DNA from: Blautia sp.
GTDB lineage: Bacteria > Bacillota > Clostridia > Lachnospirales > Lachnospiraceae
Assembly (NCBI GenBank): GCA_023667395.1
Contig: JAMPAC010000002.1
Coordinates: forward strand, 1-64,000
Direction of reading: 5' to 3'
Length of the DNA stretch: 64,000 bases
Part shown: positions 7,364 to 15,632 of the stretch, piece by piece
Position numbering within the stretch: position 1 is the stretch's first letter
Layout: every line of letters begins with the position of its first letter
Translations under genes and position numbers: made by a program
Notes under the pieces: generated by a model
Database searches by the model: none
The model's input: only the letters and a program-made list of their open reading frames with translations
What the model was told of the DNA's origin: nothing

Positions 7364-9127
7364 ATGGAAGAAATTATGAGCGCTGTAAACAGTCAGATCT
7401 TCGGCGTCTGGTTCCTGATCGGGGCCGCGCTGGTGTTCTGGATGCAGGCGGGTTTTGCCATGGTGGAGACAGGTTTCACCAGGGCGAAGAACGCAGGCAA
7501 CATTATCATGAAGAACCTGATGGACTTCTGTATCGGTACGGTGGTGTTCATCCTGATCGGATTCGGACTGCTGCTGGGGGAGGATCTGGCGGGCTTTATC
7601 GGGAAGCCCGGTTTCGATATCTTTACCGCATACGAGAACTTTGACTGGTCCAATTTTGTATTCAATCTGGTATTCTGCGCCACCACCGCCACCATCGTGT
7701 CCGGTGCCATGGCGGAGAGGACTAAATTTTTATCCTACTGCGTATACTCCGCAGTGATCTCAGCCCTGATCTATCCCATTGAAGCGCACTGGATCTGGGG
7801 CGGCGGCTGGCTGTCACAGCTGGGATTCCACGATTTCGCGGGTTCCTGCGCGATCCATATGGTAGGCGGTATCTCCGCGCTGATCGGCGCGAAGATCCTG
7901 GGTCCCCGCATTGGAAAATTTACCAAAGACAAGAGCGGGAAGATTACAAAGGTCAACGCGTTTCCCGGACACAGTATTCCCTTGGGCGCCCTTGGCGTGT
8001 TCATTCTGTGGCTGGGCTGGTATGGATTTAACGGCGCGGCATGTACCAGCGTGGAGCAGCTGGGCTCCGTGTTCGTGACAACAACGATCGCTCCCGCAGT
8101 GGCTACGGTGGTATGCATGATCTTTACCTGGATCAAGTATGGCAAGCCTGATGTTTCCATGTGCCTGAACGCTTCCCTGGCGGGCCTGGTGGCGATTACC
8201 GCCCCCTGCGATGTGACGGATGCCTTTGGCGCTATTGTGATTGGCGCTGTGGCCGGTCTGCTGGTGGTATTTGGCGTATGGCTTCTGGATTACAAACTGC
8301 ACATCGACGACCCGGTGGGCGCTGTGGCGGTGCACTGTATGAACGGTATCTGGGGCACCATTGCGGTAGGCCTGTTCGCCACACCCTCCGCTCCCGGATA
8401 TTTCATTGCGGACGGCGCGGGAAATCAGCTGGTAGGCCTGTTCTATGGCGGCGGTGTGAAGCTGCTGGGCTTACAGCTGCTGGGCTTTCTCTCCGTGGCG
8501 GCCTGGACGGCGGTTACGATCACCCTTGTATTCCTTGCGATCAAAGCGTTGTTCGGACTGCGTGTCACCGAGGAGGAAGAGATCGTGGGACTGGATTCCA
8601 AGGAGCACGGCCTGGCGTCTGCCTATGCAGGATTCTCCATTATAGACGTTTCCGGCGGCGTTATGGATGTAAATGAAAATACCGACCTTGGGGAAAGCGA
8701 GTATGATGCCGCTTCTGAGACGAAGAAAAAGGCAGCGGTTCCTGTTGTGGAGGTACCCTCCGTGTCTGCTTCCGGTATTTATAAGGTGGTCATCATTGCC
8801 AAGATGAACCGATATGACACCCTGAGAAAAGCCATGAACGACCTGGGAGTGACGGGCATGACCGTTACCAATGTAATGGGCTGCGGCATCCAGAAAGGCG
8901 CGGGAGAGATGTACCGGGGCGTGGAAATGGACGCTACCCTGCTTCCCAAGATCAAGGTGGAAGTGGTAGTCAGCAAGATTCCCGTGACGGAAGTGATCGC
9001 CGCTGCAAAGAGAGCCCTGTATACCGGACATATCGGCGACGGGAAGATCTTTGTATATAACGTGGATAAGGTAATCAAGATCCGCACCGGCGAGGAGGAT
9101 TTCGCGGCTTTGCAGGATGTGGAGTAG
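7364..9127 (+). CDS. amt: Ammonium transporter fused to a PII signalling domain
   Basis: 587 residues. Residues 1 to about 420 form the Amt/Mep/Rh channel (AGFAMVETGFTRAKNAGNII, AMAERTKF, HWIWGGGWL, FHDFAGSCAIHMVGG, NGIWGT). After a linker, residues about 480-585 are a GlnB/GlnK-type PII domain (YKVVIIAKMNRYDTLRKA, T-loop QKGAGEMYRG, C-loop TGHIGDGKIFV). The position of the uridylylated T-loop tyrosine (YRGxEY in enterobacteria) is Met here, so classical uridylylation is unlikely. The fusion would let ATP/ADP/2-oxoglutarate sensing gate the channel in cis. The start at 7364 follows AGGAGG; the longer frame begins inside the repeat. Confidence 0.93.
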   Translation: MEEIMSAVNSQIFGVWFLIGAALVFWMQAGFAMVETGFTRAKNAGNIIMKNLMDFCIGTVVFILIGFGLLLGEDLAGFIGKPGFDIFTAYENFDWSNFVFNLVFCATTATIVSGAMAERTKFLSYCVYSAVISALIYPIEAHWIWGGGWLSQLGFHDFAGSCAIHMVGGISALIGAKILGPRIGKFTKDKSGKITKVNAFPGHSIPLGALGVFILWLGWYGFNGAACTSVEQLGSVFVTTTIAPAVATVVCMIFTWIKYGKPDVSMCLNASLAGLVAITAPCDVTDAFGAIVIGAVAGLLVVFGVWLLDYKLHIDDPVGAVAVHCMNGIWGTIAVGLFATPSAPGYFIADGAGNQLVGLFYGGGVKLLGLQLLGFLSVAAWTAVTITLVFLAIKALFGLRVTEEEEIVGLDSKEHGLASAYAGFSIIDVSGGVMDVNENTDLGESEYDAASETKKKAAVPVVEVPSVSASGIYKVVIIAKMNRYDTLRKAMNDLGVTGMTVTNVMGCGIQKGAGEMYRGVEMDATLLPKIKVEVVVSKIPVTEVIAAAKRALYTGHIGDGKIFVYNVDKVIKIRTGEEDFAALQDVE

Positions 9128-9148
9128 CGGATGAGGTAAAAGTAAACG

Positions 9149-9198
9149 ATACCGCTTATGCCTGATATAATATATGTATCAGCGTAGGCGGTATTTTT
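9149..9198 (+). terminator. Terminator after amt
   Basis: Arms ATACCGC...CTGATA and TATCAG...GCGGTAT are followed by TTTTT. It is about 20 bases after the amt stop. Confidence 0.8.
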
Positions 9199-9211
9199 AT
9201 AAATAGTTAAT

Positions 9212-9240
9212 TTGTAATTTGCCTAGATATCCTATATAAT
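9212..9240 (+). promoter_or_regulatory. Sigma-A promoter of the retropepsin-like pair
   Basis: TTGTAA (9212-9217), 17-base spacer, perfect TATAAT (9235-9240), 20 bases before the start codon of the next gene. Confidence 0.7.
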
Positions 9241-9260
9241 ATAAACGTGGAGGAGAGAAC

Positions 9261-9521
9261 ATGTTCAAAGCATTTGAAAAACCAGTAAAGCTGCATATTG
9301 CAGATGCATATAGCAAATATGGTAAGCCTGTTGTTTATGATGCGGATGCCATTGACACAGAGACGGATATGTTTAAAACATTGTATTTAATCTATGGCAC
9401 AATAGAAACACAGGAAGATGTTGATATGGAACTCCTGAAATCCATGGGATGTATGCATCCCGAATTATATAATCCGAATGAAGGGGCAGACTTGCTGATC
9501 GGAGGTGTTTGGCTTGAGTAA
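9261..9521 (+). CDS. Small protein of unknown function
   Basis: 86 residues with no recognised family. It is acidic and apparently soluble, with no signal peptide or membrane segment. The start is well supported by GGAGGAGA and the promoter at 9212. It overlaps the next gene by 8 bases, so the two are co-translated. Its partner is a retropepsin-like protein, so it may be a substrate, inhibitor or chaperone of that protein. This arrangement resembles small accessory operons, and base composition is more AT-rich than the flanking genes. Confidence 0.7.
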   Translation: MFKAFEKPVKLHIADAYSKYGKPVVYDADAIDTETDMFKTLYLIYGTIETQEDVDMELLKSMGCMHPELYNPNEGADLLIGGVWLE

Positions 9522-10002
9522 GGATATTGATTTGACGCGGGAAAGCGAATCGCGGTATCAAACATATTTTTCATGTAAAATACATGCAATGGGGAAAGCC
9601 AAGGAAATCAAATGCAATTTTGACACAGGTGCAGAGGTGACCATCATCGGATTGATTGCCATTGCAGATGATGAGAGAGAATATGAATATTTAAGGGAGA
9701 AAATTAAAAAAAATGGGAAGCAGATAGATGACATTAATTCATATAGCGGCCGCATAAAAGATGTATATGAATTGCCGGTTACATCGTTACAGGTTGCAGA
9801 ACATATTTTTAATAACATATCCGTATGTATATCTTTGAATTCTGAAAAGTCCGTTATAGGTATGGATATAATAGGACTGTATGATTTCACATATGATCCC
9901 GTTAGACACTTTATTACATATAACTCGGTAAGAAAATGGAAAAGAAATCCCAATGTAAAATATACTATTGCAAGGAAGATAGAAGATATTGCTGTTATAT
10001 GA
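9514..10002 (+). CDS. Retropepsin-like aspartyl protease family protein
   Basis: 162 residues. The motif FDTGAEVTIIG (near residue 35) matches the DTGA active-site signature of single-domain retropepsin-like proteases. A later strand, SVIGMDIIGLYDF, matches the second hydrophobic-Gly signature of that fold. Such enzymes act as dimers. The TTG at 9514 is preferred because GGAGG lies 8 bases upstream; the GTG at 9505 sits inside that RBS. The catalytic role is inferred from the motif; physiological substrates are unknown. Confidence 0.65.
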   Translation: MSKDIDLTRESESRYQTYFSCKIHAMGKAKEIKCNFDTGAEVTIIGLIAIADDEREYEYLREKIKKNGKQIDDINSYSGRIKDVYELPVTSLQVAEHIFNNISVCISLNSEKSVIGMDIIGLYDFTYDPVRHFITYNSVRKWKRNPNVKYTIARKIEDIAVI

Positions 10003-10005
10003 CCC

Positions 10006-10034
10006 TTGACATACGCCTCAGTGCGGCATATACT
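10006..10034 (+). promoter_or_regulatory. Sigma-A promoter of the MATE gene
   Basis: TTGACA (10006-10011), 17-base spacer, TATACT (10029-10034). It begins right after the retropepsin-like stop codon. A small palindrome CCCTTAGGG follows the -10 box and could be an operator. Confidence 0.75.
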
Positions 10035-10078
10035 CCCTTAGGGAAAGGTAAAACAGCAACGCTTTTCAGGTGAGGGAT

Positions 10079-11455
10079 ATGGAAGAGAAGACAATTTCAG
10101 AGAAAACAACGGAAAAGAATGAAATAACGGAGGGAGTTATCTGGAAACAGTTGCTCCTGTTCTTTTTCCCCATTTTGTTCGGTACATTTTTCCAACAACT
10201 CTATAACGCGGCGGATGCCATGATCCTGGGGCGGTTCGTGGGAAAGGAAGCGTTGTCGGCGGCAGGGGGCAGCACGGGCACGGTGATCAATCTGCTGGTG
10301 GGATTTTTCGTGGGTCTGTCCAGCGGCGCAACGGTGATCATTTCCCAGTATTACGGGGCGAAACGCAGGGAGATGGTGGGTTATGCGGTACATACGGCGA
10401 TCGCTTTCTGTCTGGCGGCGGGGCTGTTTTTGATGATAGTCGGTTTTGCGGCGGCGCCTGCTGTTTTAAGGGTCATGGACACTCCGGCGGAGGTACTGGA
10501 TCCGGCAATCCTCTATATCCGTATCTATTTCCTGGGCGTAATAGGGAATCTGATCTATAATGTGGGCGCGGGTATCCTGCGGGCGGTGGGGGACTCCAGG
10601 CGTCCCCTGTATTTCCTGATCGTCAGCTGCTTTACTAATATCGTGCTGGATGTGGTATTCATCGTGGTCTGCAGGCTGGGCGTGGCGGGGGCGGCTATCG
10701 CCACCATCTCTTCCCAGGCGCTGAGTGCGGTGCTGGTGGTGCTGGTGCTGATGCGGACGGACGATATGCACCATCTGGAACTGCGGGGGATCCGCCTGGA
10801 TCGCAGGATGCTCCAGAGGATCATCAGGATCGGTTTTCCTGCAGGATTACAGTCGGTCATGTACAGCCTTTCCAATATTATCATCCAGTCTGCCATCAAC
10901 GCTCTTGGGACGGATACGGTGGCGGCATGGACAGCGTACTCGAAGCTGGACTGCATTTTCTGGATGACCATTAACTCGTTTGGTATCGCCGTCACCACTT
11001 TTGTGGGACAGAATTATGGCGCCGGGAAACTGGACAGGGTGCGGAAAGGGATCCGCACCTGCCTGTATATGAGCCTGGGAGCCACGATTTTCGTGTCGCT
11101 GGTACTGTATTACGGCGCGCCGTTCCTCTGCAGGCTCTTTACCACGGACGGGGAGGTGCTCAGGATCGGTCTGGCCATGACCCGGTTCCTGGTGCCTGCC
11201 TATGTCACATACATTATCATAGAGATTATGTCCGGGGCGCTGCGGGGCGTGGGGGACTGCTGGATCCCCACGCTGATCTGCCTGGGCGGGATCTGCGTGA
11301 TCCGTGTCCTCTGGATCATGTTCGCGGTTCCCGCAAGGCCGGATATCTACACCATTATGTTCAGCTATCCCCTGACCTGGGTGGTGACCAGCGGGCTTTT
11401 CATAGGGTATTACGCGTGGTTCAGTAAGATCAGCAGGAGGCGGACAGGACATTGA
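10079..11455 (+). CDS. MATE family multidrug/sodium antiporter
   Basis: 458 residues, about 12 membrane segments in two homologous halves. Family features include LFFFPILFGTFFQQLYNAAD near the N-terminus, the GRFVGKEALSAAG loop and the second-half counterpart NALGTDTVAAWTAYSK. MATE proteins export cationic drugs or metabolites using Na+ or H+ gradients. ATG 10079 is chosen because AGGTGA sits 5 bases upstream; GTG 10070 has no good RBS. It has its own promoter and is followed by an aldo/keto reductase. The substrate cannot be predicted. Confidence 0.9.
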   Translation: MEEKTISEKTTEKNEITEGVIWKQLLLFFFPILFGTFFQQLYNAADAMILGRFVGKEALSAAGGSTGTVINLLVGFFVGLSSGATVIISQYYGAKRREMVGYAVHTAIAFCLAAGLFLMIVGFAAAPAVLRVMDTPAEVLDPAILYIRIYFLGVIGNLIYNVGAGILRAVGDSRRPLYFLIVSCFTNIVLDVVFIVVCRLGVAGAAIATISSQALSAVLVVLVLMRTDDMHHLELRGIRLDRRMLQRIIRIGFPAGLQSVMYSLSNIIIQSAINALGTDTVAAWTAYSKLDCIFWMTINSFGIAVTTFVGQNYGAGKLDRVRKGIRTCLYMSLGATIFVSLVLYYGAPFLCRLFTTDGEVLRIGLAMTRFLVPAYVTYIIIEIMSGALRGVGDCWIPTLICLGGICVIRVLWIMFAVPARPDIYTIMFSYPLTWVVTSGLFIGYYAWFSKISRRRTGH

Positions 11456-11523
11456 CCTTTATGCCGATTTGTGTTAAAAATATAGAAAACAGTCACAAAA
11501 CGGGAACAGGAGGTTACACAACT

Positions 11524-12513
11524 ATGTATCTGGCAAGTGAAACGCGATATGATGAAATGCGGTATAACCGCTGCGGGAACAGCGGTCTGATGCTTCCCGC
11601 AGTATCCCTGGGGTTATGGCATAATTTTGGTTCCAACGGGAATTTTGGGACCATGCAGGCCATGTGCCATACGGCTTTTGACAATGGCATCACCCATTTT
11701 GACCTGGCAAACAATTACGGACCCGAACCCGGTGCGGCGGAGGAAAATTTCGGACGGATCCTGAAAAAAGGGCTTGGGATTTACAGGGATGAACTGGTTG
11801 TCTCTACCAAGGCGGGCTATGATATGTGGCCCGGACCTTATGGGAACTGGGGCAGCAAGAAGTATCTGGTGGCAAGCCTGGACCAGAGCCTGAAAAGGAT
11901 GGGGCTGGATTATGTGGATATTTATTATCACCACAGGCCTGACCCTGACACACCTCTGGAGGAGACGGCTGGGGCGCTGGACGGCATCGTGAGGAGCGGC
12001 AAGGCGCTTTATGTGGGTATTTCCAATTATAATAAGGAACAGACCATCGCCATTGCAGAACTGTTCAGGAAGATGGGCACGCCCTTTATCATCAATCAGA
12101 GGAAATATTCCATGTTGGTGCGGGATATTGAGAAAGATGGATTGAAAAACTACGCGGCGGCTCATGGCATCGGCATCATCACATTCTGTCCGCTGGCCCA
12201 GGGACTGCTGACCGACCGTTATCTCCACGGGATTCCCGAGGACAGCCGCATCCGCACGGACGGTAGGTTCCTGAAAGAGAACGCCATCACGGAGGAAACG
12301 ATCACAAAAGTACAGAAGCTGGGCGAACTGGCAGCGCAGCGCGGACAGACGCTGGCGCAGATGGCTCTGTCCTGGATCCTGCGCGACGGCGATATCACCA
12401 GCGTGCTCATCGGGGCTTCCAGACCGTCCCAGATCCTGGATAATATCGGCATGGTGAAGAATACCTCTTTCAGTGATGAGGAGAGAAAAAAGATTGATGA
12501 GATCCTGGCATAG
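11524..12513 (+). CDS. Aldo/keto reductase, YghZ-like
   Basis: 329 residues, a typical NADPH-dependent TIM-barrel reductase. Visible features are DLANNYGPEPGAAEENFGRI (catalytic Tyr in NNYG), the STKAGYDMWPGPYG stretch, YVDIYYHHRPDPDTPLEE and the cofactor-binding end IGASRPSQILDN. The GPYGNWGSKKYL segment is characteristic of the E. coli YghZ (L-glyceraldehyde 3-phosphate reductase) group. Start 11524 follows ACAGGAGG; the longer frame overlaps the MATE stop. It probably detoxifies aldehydes such as methylglyoxal. Confidence 0.9.
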   Translation: MYLASETRYDEMRYNRCGNSGLMLPAVSLGLWHNFGSNGNFGTMQAMCHTAFDNGITHFDLANNYGPEPGAAEENFGRILKKGLGIYRDELVVSTKAGYDMWPGPYGNWGSKKYLVASLDQSLKRMGLDYVDIYYHHRPDPDTPLEETAGALDGIVRSGKALYVGISNYNKEQTIAIAELFRKMGTPFIINQRKYSMLVRDIEKDGLKNYAAAHGIGIITFCPLAQGLLTDRYLHGIPEDSRIRTDGRFLKENAITEETITKVQKLGELAAQRGQTLAQMALSWILRDGDITSVLIGASRPSQILDNIGMVKNTSFSDEERKKIDEILA

Positions 12514-12570
12514 ACAGTCGGAGCACATCGGGTGAATTCCGTCTGGCTGGGAAAAGAAAAATATATAAAA

Positions 12571-12609
12571 TGGCTGACACCTGCAACGATATCGTTACTG
12601 TGTCAGCCA
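12571..12609. terminator. Bidirectional hairpin terminator
   Basis: Arms TGGCTGACAC and GTGTCAGCCA, with an inner palindrome AACGATATCGTT, lie between the convergent aldo/keto reductase and short flagellin genes. T-rich tracts on either side are weak. Confidence 0.7.
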
Positions 12610-12630
12610 TTATTTCCGTTCAGGCTTCTT

Positions 12631-13392
12631 CTACTGGAACAGTCTTAAAACATGGGACTGCTGGTTCAAACGGCTTTTCAGCATCAGGTTCCTGTATTCC
12701 GTCAGCAGATCCTGTTTCTTCTTCTCGGAAATAGCCATGGGCATATCCAGATCTTCTATACGGCTCCTGGAACTTAATTGCTCCAGATGAGCGGCAGTGT
12801 TGTAATTGTAGGTGTGCTCCAGACGATTGGTATATGCGCCCACGTTGCTCCGCTGACCGGATAATTTGCTGATTGCGGCATCCACCGCGCTTAAGTCAAA
12901 ATTACCACTGGTAACATCCAGATCAGCGATTCCCAAAGCTTCCAGGGTGGCATTTTCCATGCCGATCTCCATACCGCCGCCGTCAGGGTTGGTCGCCAGA
13001 TGCAGGTCAGCCATGCTTCCGTCCAACAATTTCTGTTCGTTAAAGGATGTGTTCTTGGCAATCTGTTGAATGCCGTCCTTTAACTGATCGATTTCTGTCT
13101 GGAAAGTTTCCCTGTCGGAATCGGAATAGGTACCGTTCAGGGATCTCAGCCCAAGTTCGCGGATCCTTTGCAGATAATCCATCATGCCGTCTATGGCGCC
13201 GTCAGCTACATTCAGAGCGCCTATGCCATCCTGTGCGTTCTGCGCGCCCACACTTAAGCCGGTTTCCTGCCTTTTCAGCTTCTGGCCAATGGCCAATCCG
13301 GCTGCATCATCTGCTGCGGAATTAATCCGTTTACCGCTGGAAAGCTGGGAATAGATACTGCGGGTTCCATCTGTCACAGACATATAACTCAT
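12631..13392 (-). CDS. Short atypical flagellin
   Basis: 253 residues. The D1 signature LSSGKRINSAADDAAGLAIG is clear, as are AQDGIGALNVADGA and SGQRSNVGAYTNRLEHT. There is almost no variable central domain. The ends are odd: the N-terminus lacks the usual M.INHN..A.N segment of about 15 residues. The C-terminus reads LMLKSRLNQQSHVLRLFQ instead of the usual QA..ML.QAN..P..VL.LL. D0 packing would therefore differ from standard filament subunits. The start follows GGGAGGTGA. A TAAA box with a GATGG-like element upstream is only a weak sigma-28 match. Confidence 0.85.
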   Translation of the reverse strand: MSYMSVTDGTRSIYSQLSSGKRINSAADDAAGLAIGQKLKRQETGLSVGAQNAQDGIGALNVADGAIDGMMDYLQRIRELGLRSLNGTYSDSDRETFQTEIDQLKDGIQQIAKNTSFNEQKLLDGSMADLHLATNPDGGGMEIGMENATLEALGIADLDVTSGNFDLSAVDAAISKLSGQRSNVGAYTNRLEHTYNYNTAAHLEQLSSRSRIEDLDMPMAISEKKKQDLLTEYRNLMLKSRLNQQSHVLRLFQ

Positions 13393-13476
13393 AAAATCAC
13401 CTCCCTAGAGATATAGTCCATCGATTGTATCTATATTTTACATTTTTTGCCTGAAGATTTCAAGGGGGAAAAGAAT

Positions 13477-14346
13477 TTATCTCCCATAAAAAATCTGTGC
13501 GATGGGCGAGTCGGGGGAGAGAATGACTGTCTTGTTGCCGCCCCGCATGGAGGCTTTCACGGCGTCCAGGCTCCTGACAAAGGAGTAAAAGTCCTGCTTG
13601 GATTCGTCATTGTATGCTTCGGACAGGATCCTCATATATTCCGCCTCTCCCTCAGCGATCAGGATCTCCGCCTCTTTCTGTGCCTCGGAGAGCATCACGG
13701 TCACTTCCTGGTCGGTGGTGTTCCTGATCTTCTGCGCCTCGGACTGTCCTTCCGCAGTATAGGCAGCCGCAATATTGTTACGTTCGGAAATCATACGCTC
13801 ATAAACGGCGGCCTTGTTGTCGCTGGGCAGATCCAGCTTCTTGGTTTCAAAAGAAAGGATCTGGATGCCGTACTGATCCAGCGAAGAGCCGATATTGTCC
13901 AGGATTGCCTGGGACAATTCGCCGTTGCGGCCGGAGATCACCTCGTCCTGGCTGGTGCTGCTGATGATGTTTTTAGTGGAGTTATAAACAATGGCGTCCA
14001 GCCTGCTCTCCGCGTTGGGGATGGAGCAGTTCAGGGTTTGGGCGAATTTCAGCGGATCCGTTATGTACCACAGGATGTAGCTGTCACAGATCATGGTCTT
14101 TTTGTCGCTGGTAATGACGTCGGACGCGGACAGGTCATAGAGCAGAACCTGTTTGGGCAGTGTGTCAACGGTCTGAATAAAAGGAATCTTAAAGCTGATA
14201 CCCGCCTGGTCTACCACATGGTCGATCCTGCCGAACTGGCGCACAAGGCTGTATTCGTTTTCATGCGTGACAACGATGCTGGAAGCGCCGACGATCAGCA
14301 GGATGAACAGGACTACTATAACAAGGATTTTTCTTACTGTTTTCAT
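13477..14346 (-). CDS. hflC: HflC-like SPFH membrane protein
   Basis: 289 residues: an N-terminal membrane anchor (ILVIVVLFILLIVGASSIVV), an SPFH/prohibitin domain, then a coiled coil (RMISERNNIAAAYTAEGQSE, ...AEGEAEYMRI). With HflK it forms a large ring complex that, in E. coli, encloses FtsH and tunes membrane-protein degradation. ATG 14346 has AGGAAG 10 bases upstream; the ATG at 14352 is too close. It lies 18 bases downstream of hflK in one operon. Confidence 0.88.
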   Translation of the reverse strand: MKTVRKILVIVVLFILLIVGASSIVVTHENEYSLVRQFGRIDHVVDQAGISFKIPFIQTVDTLPKQVLLYDLSASDVITSDKKTMICDSYILWYITDPLKFAQTLNCSIPNAESRLDAIVYNSTKNIISSTSQDEVISGRNGELSQAILDNIGSSLDQYGIQILSFETKKLDLPSDNKAAVYERMISERNNIAAAYTAEGQSEAQKIRNTTDQEVTVMLSEAQKEAEILIAEGEAEYMRILSEAYNDESKQDFYSFVRSLDAVKASMRGGNKTVILSPDSPIAQIFYGR

Positions 14347-14364
14347 GATCATGTACTTCCTTTC

Positions 14365-15423
14365 CTAATTTTCCGCGTCGGAACTGCTTTTTCCGGAGGA
14401 AAGACTGCTGCCCGCGGAACTGTTGTTTTCTGATGAAGCGCCTGAGCCGGTAAAGGACTCCAGGGGATAAATGGTCTGGGTGCTGCCGTTAGGACTCTCA
14501 ATGATCACTTTCAGGTCGGGCAGGATGTCCTCCATTGCTTCATAGAACATACGCTGTCTGGTCACTACGGGATTCTTGATATATTCCTCGTACATGGCGT
14601 TGAAACGAGCCACCTGCGCCAGCGCTTCATTGATACGCTCAGTCTTCTGGGCCTCCGCGTCCTTGATGATGCCGTCCGCCTGTGCCTGTGCAAGGGGAAT
14701 CTGCTCGTTGCGGTATTTGTTGGCGTTGTTCAGGGCGGTCTCCTTACCCTGCTTTGCGGTCTCCACGGATTTAAACGCTTCCATGACCTCCGCGGTGGGG
14801 GGCTCGGAATCCTGGATGGTGATATTCACCAGCTGTATGCCGATGTCCTGGGCTTCCAGGCGGGCCAGGATCATCTCCCGGATGGATGCCTGGATCTCAT
14901 TCTTGCCTGTGGTCAGCACATCATCCACAGGGTAGCTGCTGATCACGGTACGGATGCAGCTCTGGCTGATATTCCGCAGGATCTCCAGGGGGTTTTCGGA
15001 AGCGTATATCGCTTTTACGGGATCGTTGTACCGGTATTCCACATAAAAGTCCACATCGATAAAGTTAAAGTCCGAAGTGATCATCAGGGATTCGTCGTTA
15101 TCGGCCTGGTTTGTGTCCGCGTTATAACCGATGGTAAAGCCCTGGATCGTGGTATTTACTTTTCTGACCTGCTGGATAAAAGGAATCTTAAAGTGCAGGC
15201 CGGGGTCAGTGACCGCCTGCGCGCGTCCCAATGTGATCAGGACCGCCTGTTCTTTTTCCTTGATCTCGTAAGCCGAATTAAATCCCAGAAACAGGACGGC
15301 AATCACCACAATGGCGAGAACCGCGATCCTGCCTCCGCCGGATTGTTTTCCCGGACTGCCTGCGGCGCCGCCGTCCATTGTCTCAAAGCCGTTCCTGCGA
15401 TTGCGAAATGAATCACCTTTCAT
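14365..15423 (-). CDS. hflK: HflK-like SPFH membrane protein
   Basis: 352 residues: a basic, glycine-rich cytoplasmic N-terminus, one transmembrane helix (IAVLAIVVIAVLFLGF), the SPFH domain with GLHFKIPFIQQVRKVNT, and a long helical region (AEAQKTERINEALAQVARFN). The C-terminus is Ser-rich. It is the partner of HflC encoded just downstream. ATG 15423 follows AAAGGAG with a 9-base spacing; the longer frame to 15465 starts within the promoter-proximal leader. Confidence 0.88.
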   Translation of the reverse strand: MKGDSFRNRRNGFETMDGGAAGSPGKQSGGGRIAVLAIVVIAVLFLGFNSAYEIKEKEQAVLITLGRAQAVTDPGLHFKIPFIQQVRKVNTTIQGFTIGYNADTNQADNDESLMITSDFNFIDVDFYVEYRYNDPVKAIYASENPLEILRNISQSCIRTVISSYPVDDVLTTGKNEIQASIREMILARLEAQDIGIQLVNITIQDSEPPTAEVMEAFKSVETAKQGKETALNNANKYRNEQIPLAQAQADGIIKDAEAQKTERINEALAQVARFNAMYEEYIKNPVVTRQRMFYEAMEDILPDLKVIIESPNGSTQTIYPLESFTGSGASSENNSSAGSSLSSGKSSSDAEN

Positions 15424-15474
15424 AGCATAAAACTCCTTTCTACTCGTGTAAAGCAGATCATACATAATAGTACA

Positions 15475-15503
15475 ATCATAACAGCGAAACCGGGAAAACG
15501 CAA
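15475..15503 (-). promoter_or_regulatory. Sigma-A promoter of hflKC
   Basis: On the minus strand: TTGCGT (15503-15498), 17-base spacer, TATGAT (15480-15475), about 50 bases before the hflK start. Confidence 0.55.
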
Positions 15504-15564
15504 TGGCGGAACTGTTCTCATAAACTAAAAATTTTATGAAACGAAAGTGAAAAATTTATAAGTA

Positions 15565-15593
15565 TTGCACATTGGATTCGCGTCATGTATTAT
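15565..15593 (+). promoter_or_regulatory. Promoter of the deacetylase operon
   Basis: TTGCAC (15565-15570), 17-base spacer, TATTAT (15588-15593), 40 bases before the start codon and divergent from hflKC. Confidence 0.6.
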
Positions 15594-15632
15594 TAATAGG
15601 GAAAGAAACGCCATGGAAAGGATGGGGGAAAT

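Noticed and set aside
10006-10045. MerR-type operator in the MATE promoter
   Set aside because: MerR targets have 19-20-base spacers with a dyad between -35 and -10. Here the spacer is 17 and only a small palindrome follows the -10.
13447-14433. 328-codon plus-strand frame over hflC
   Set aside because: Antisense to a clear SPFH gene; no RBS, no recognisable domain.
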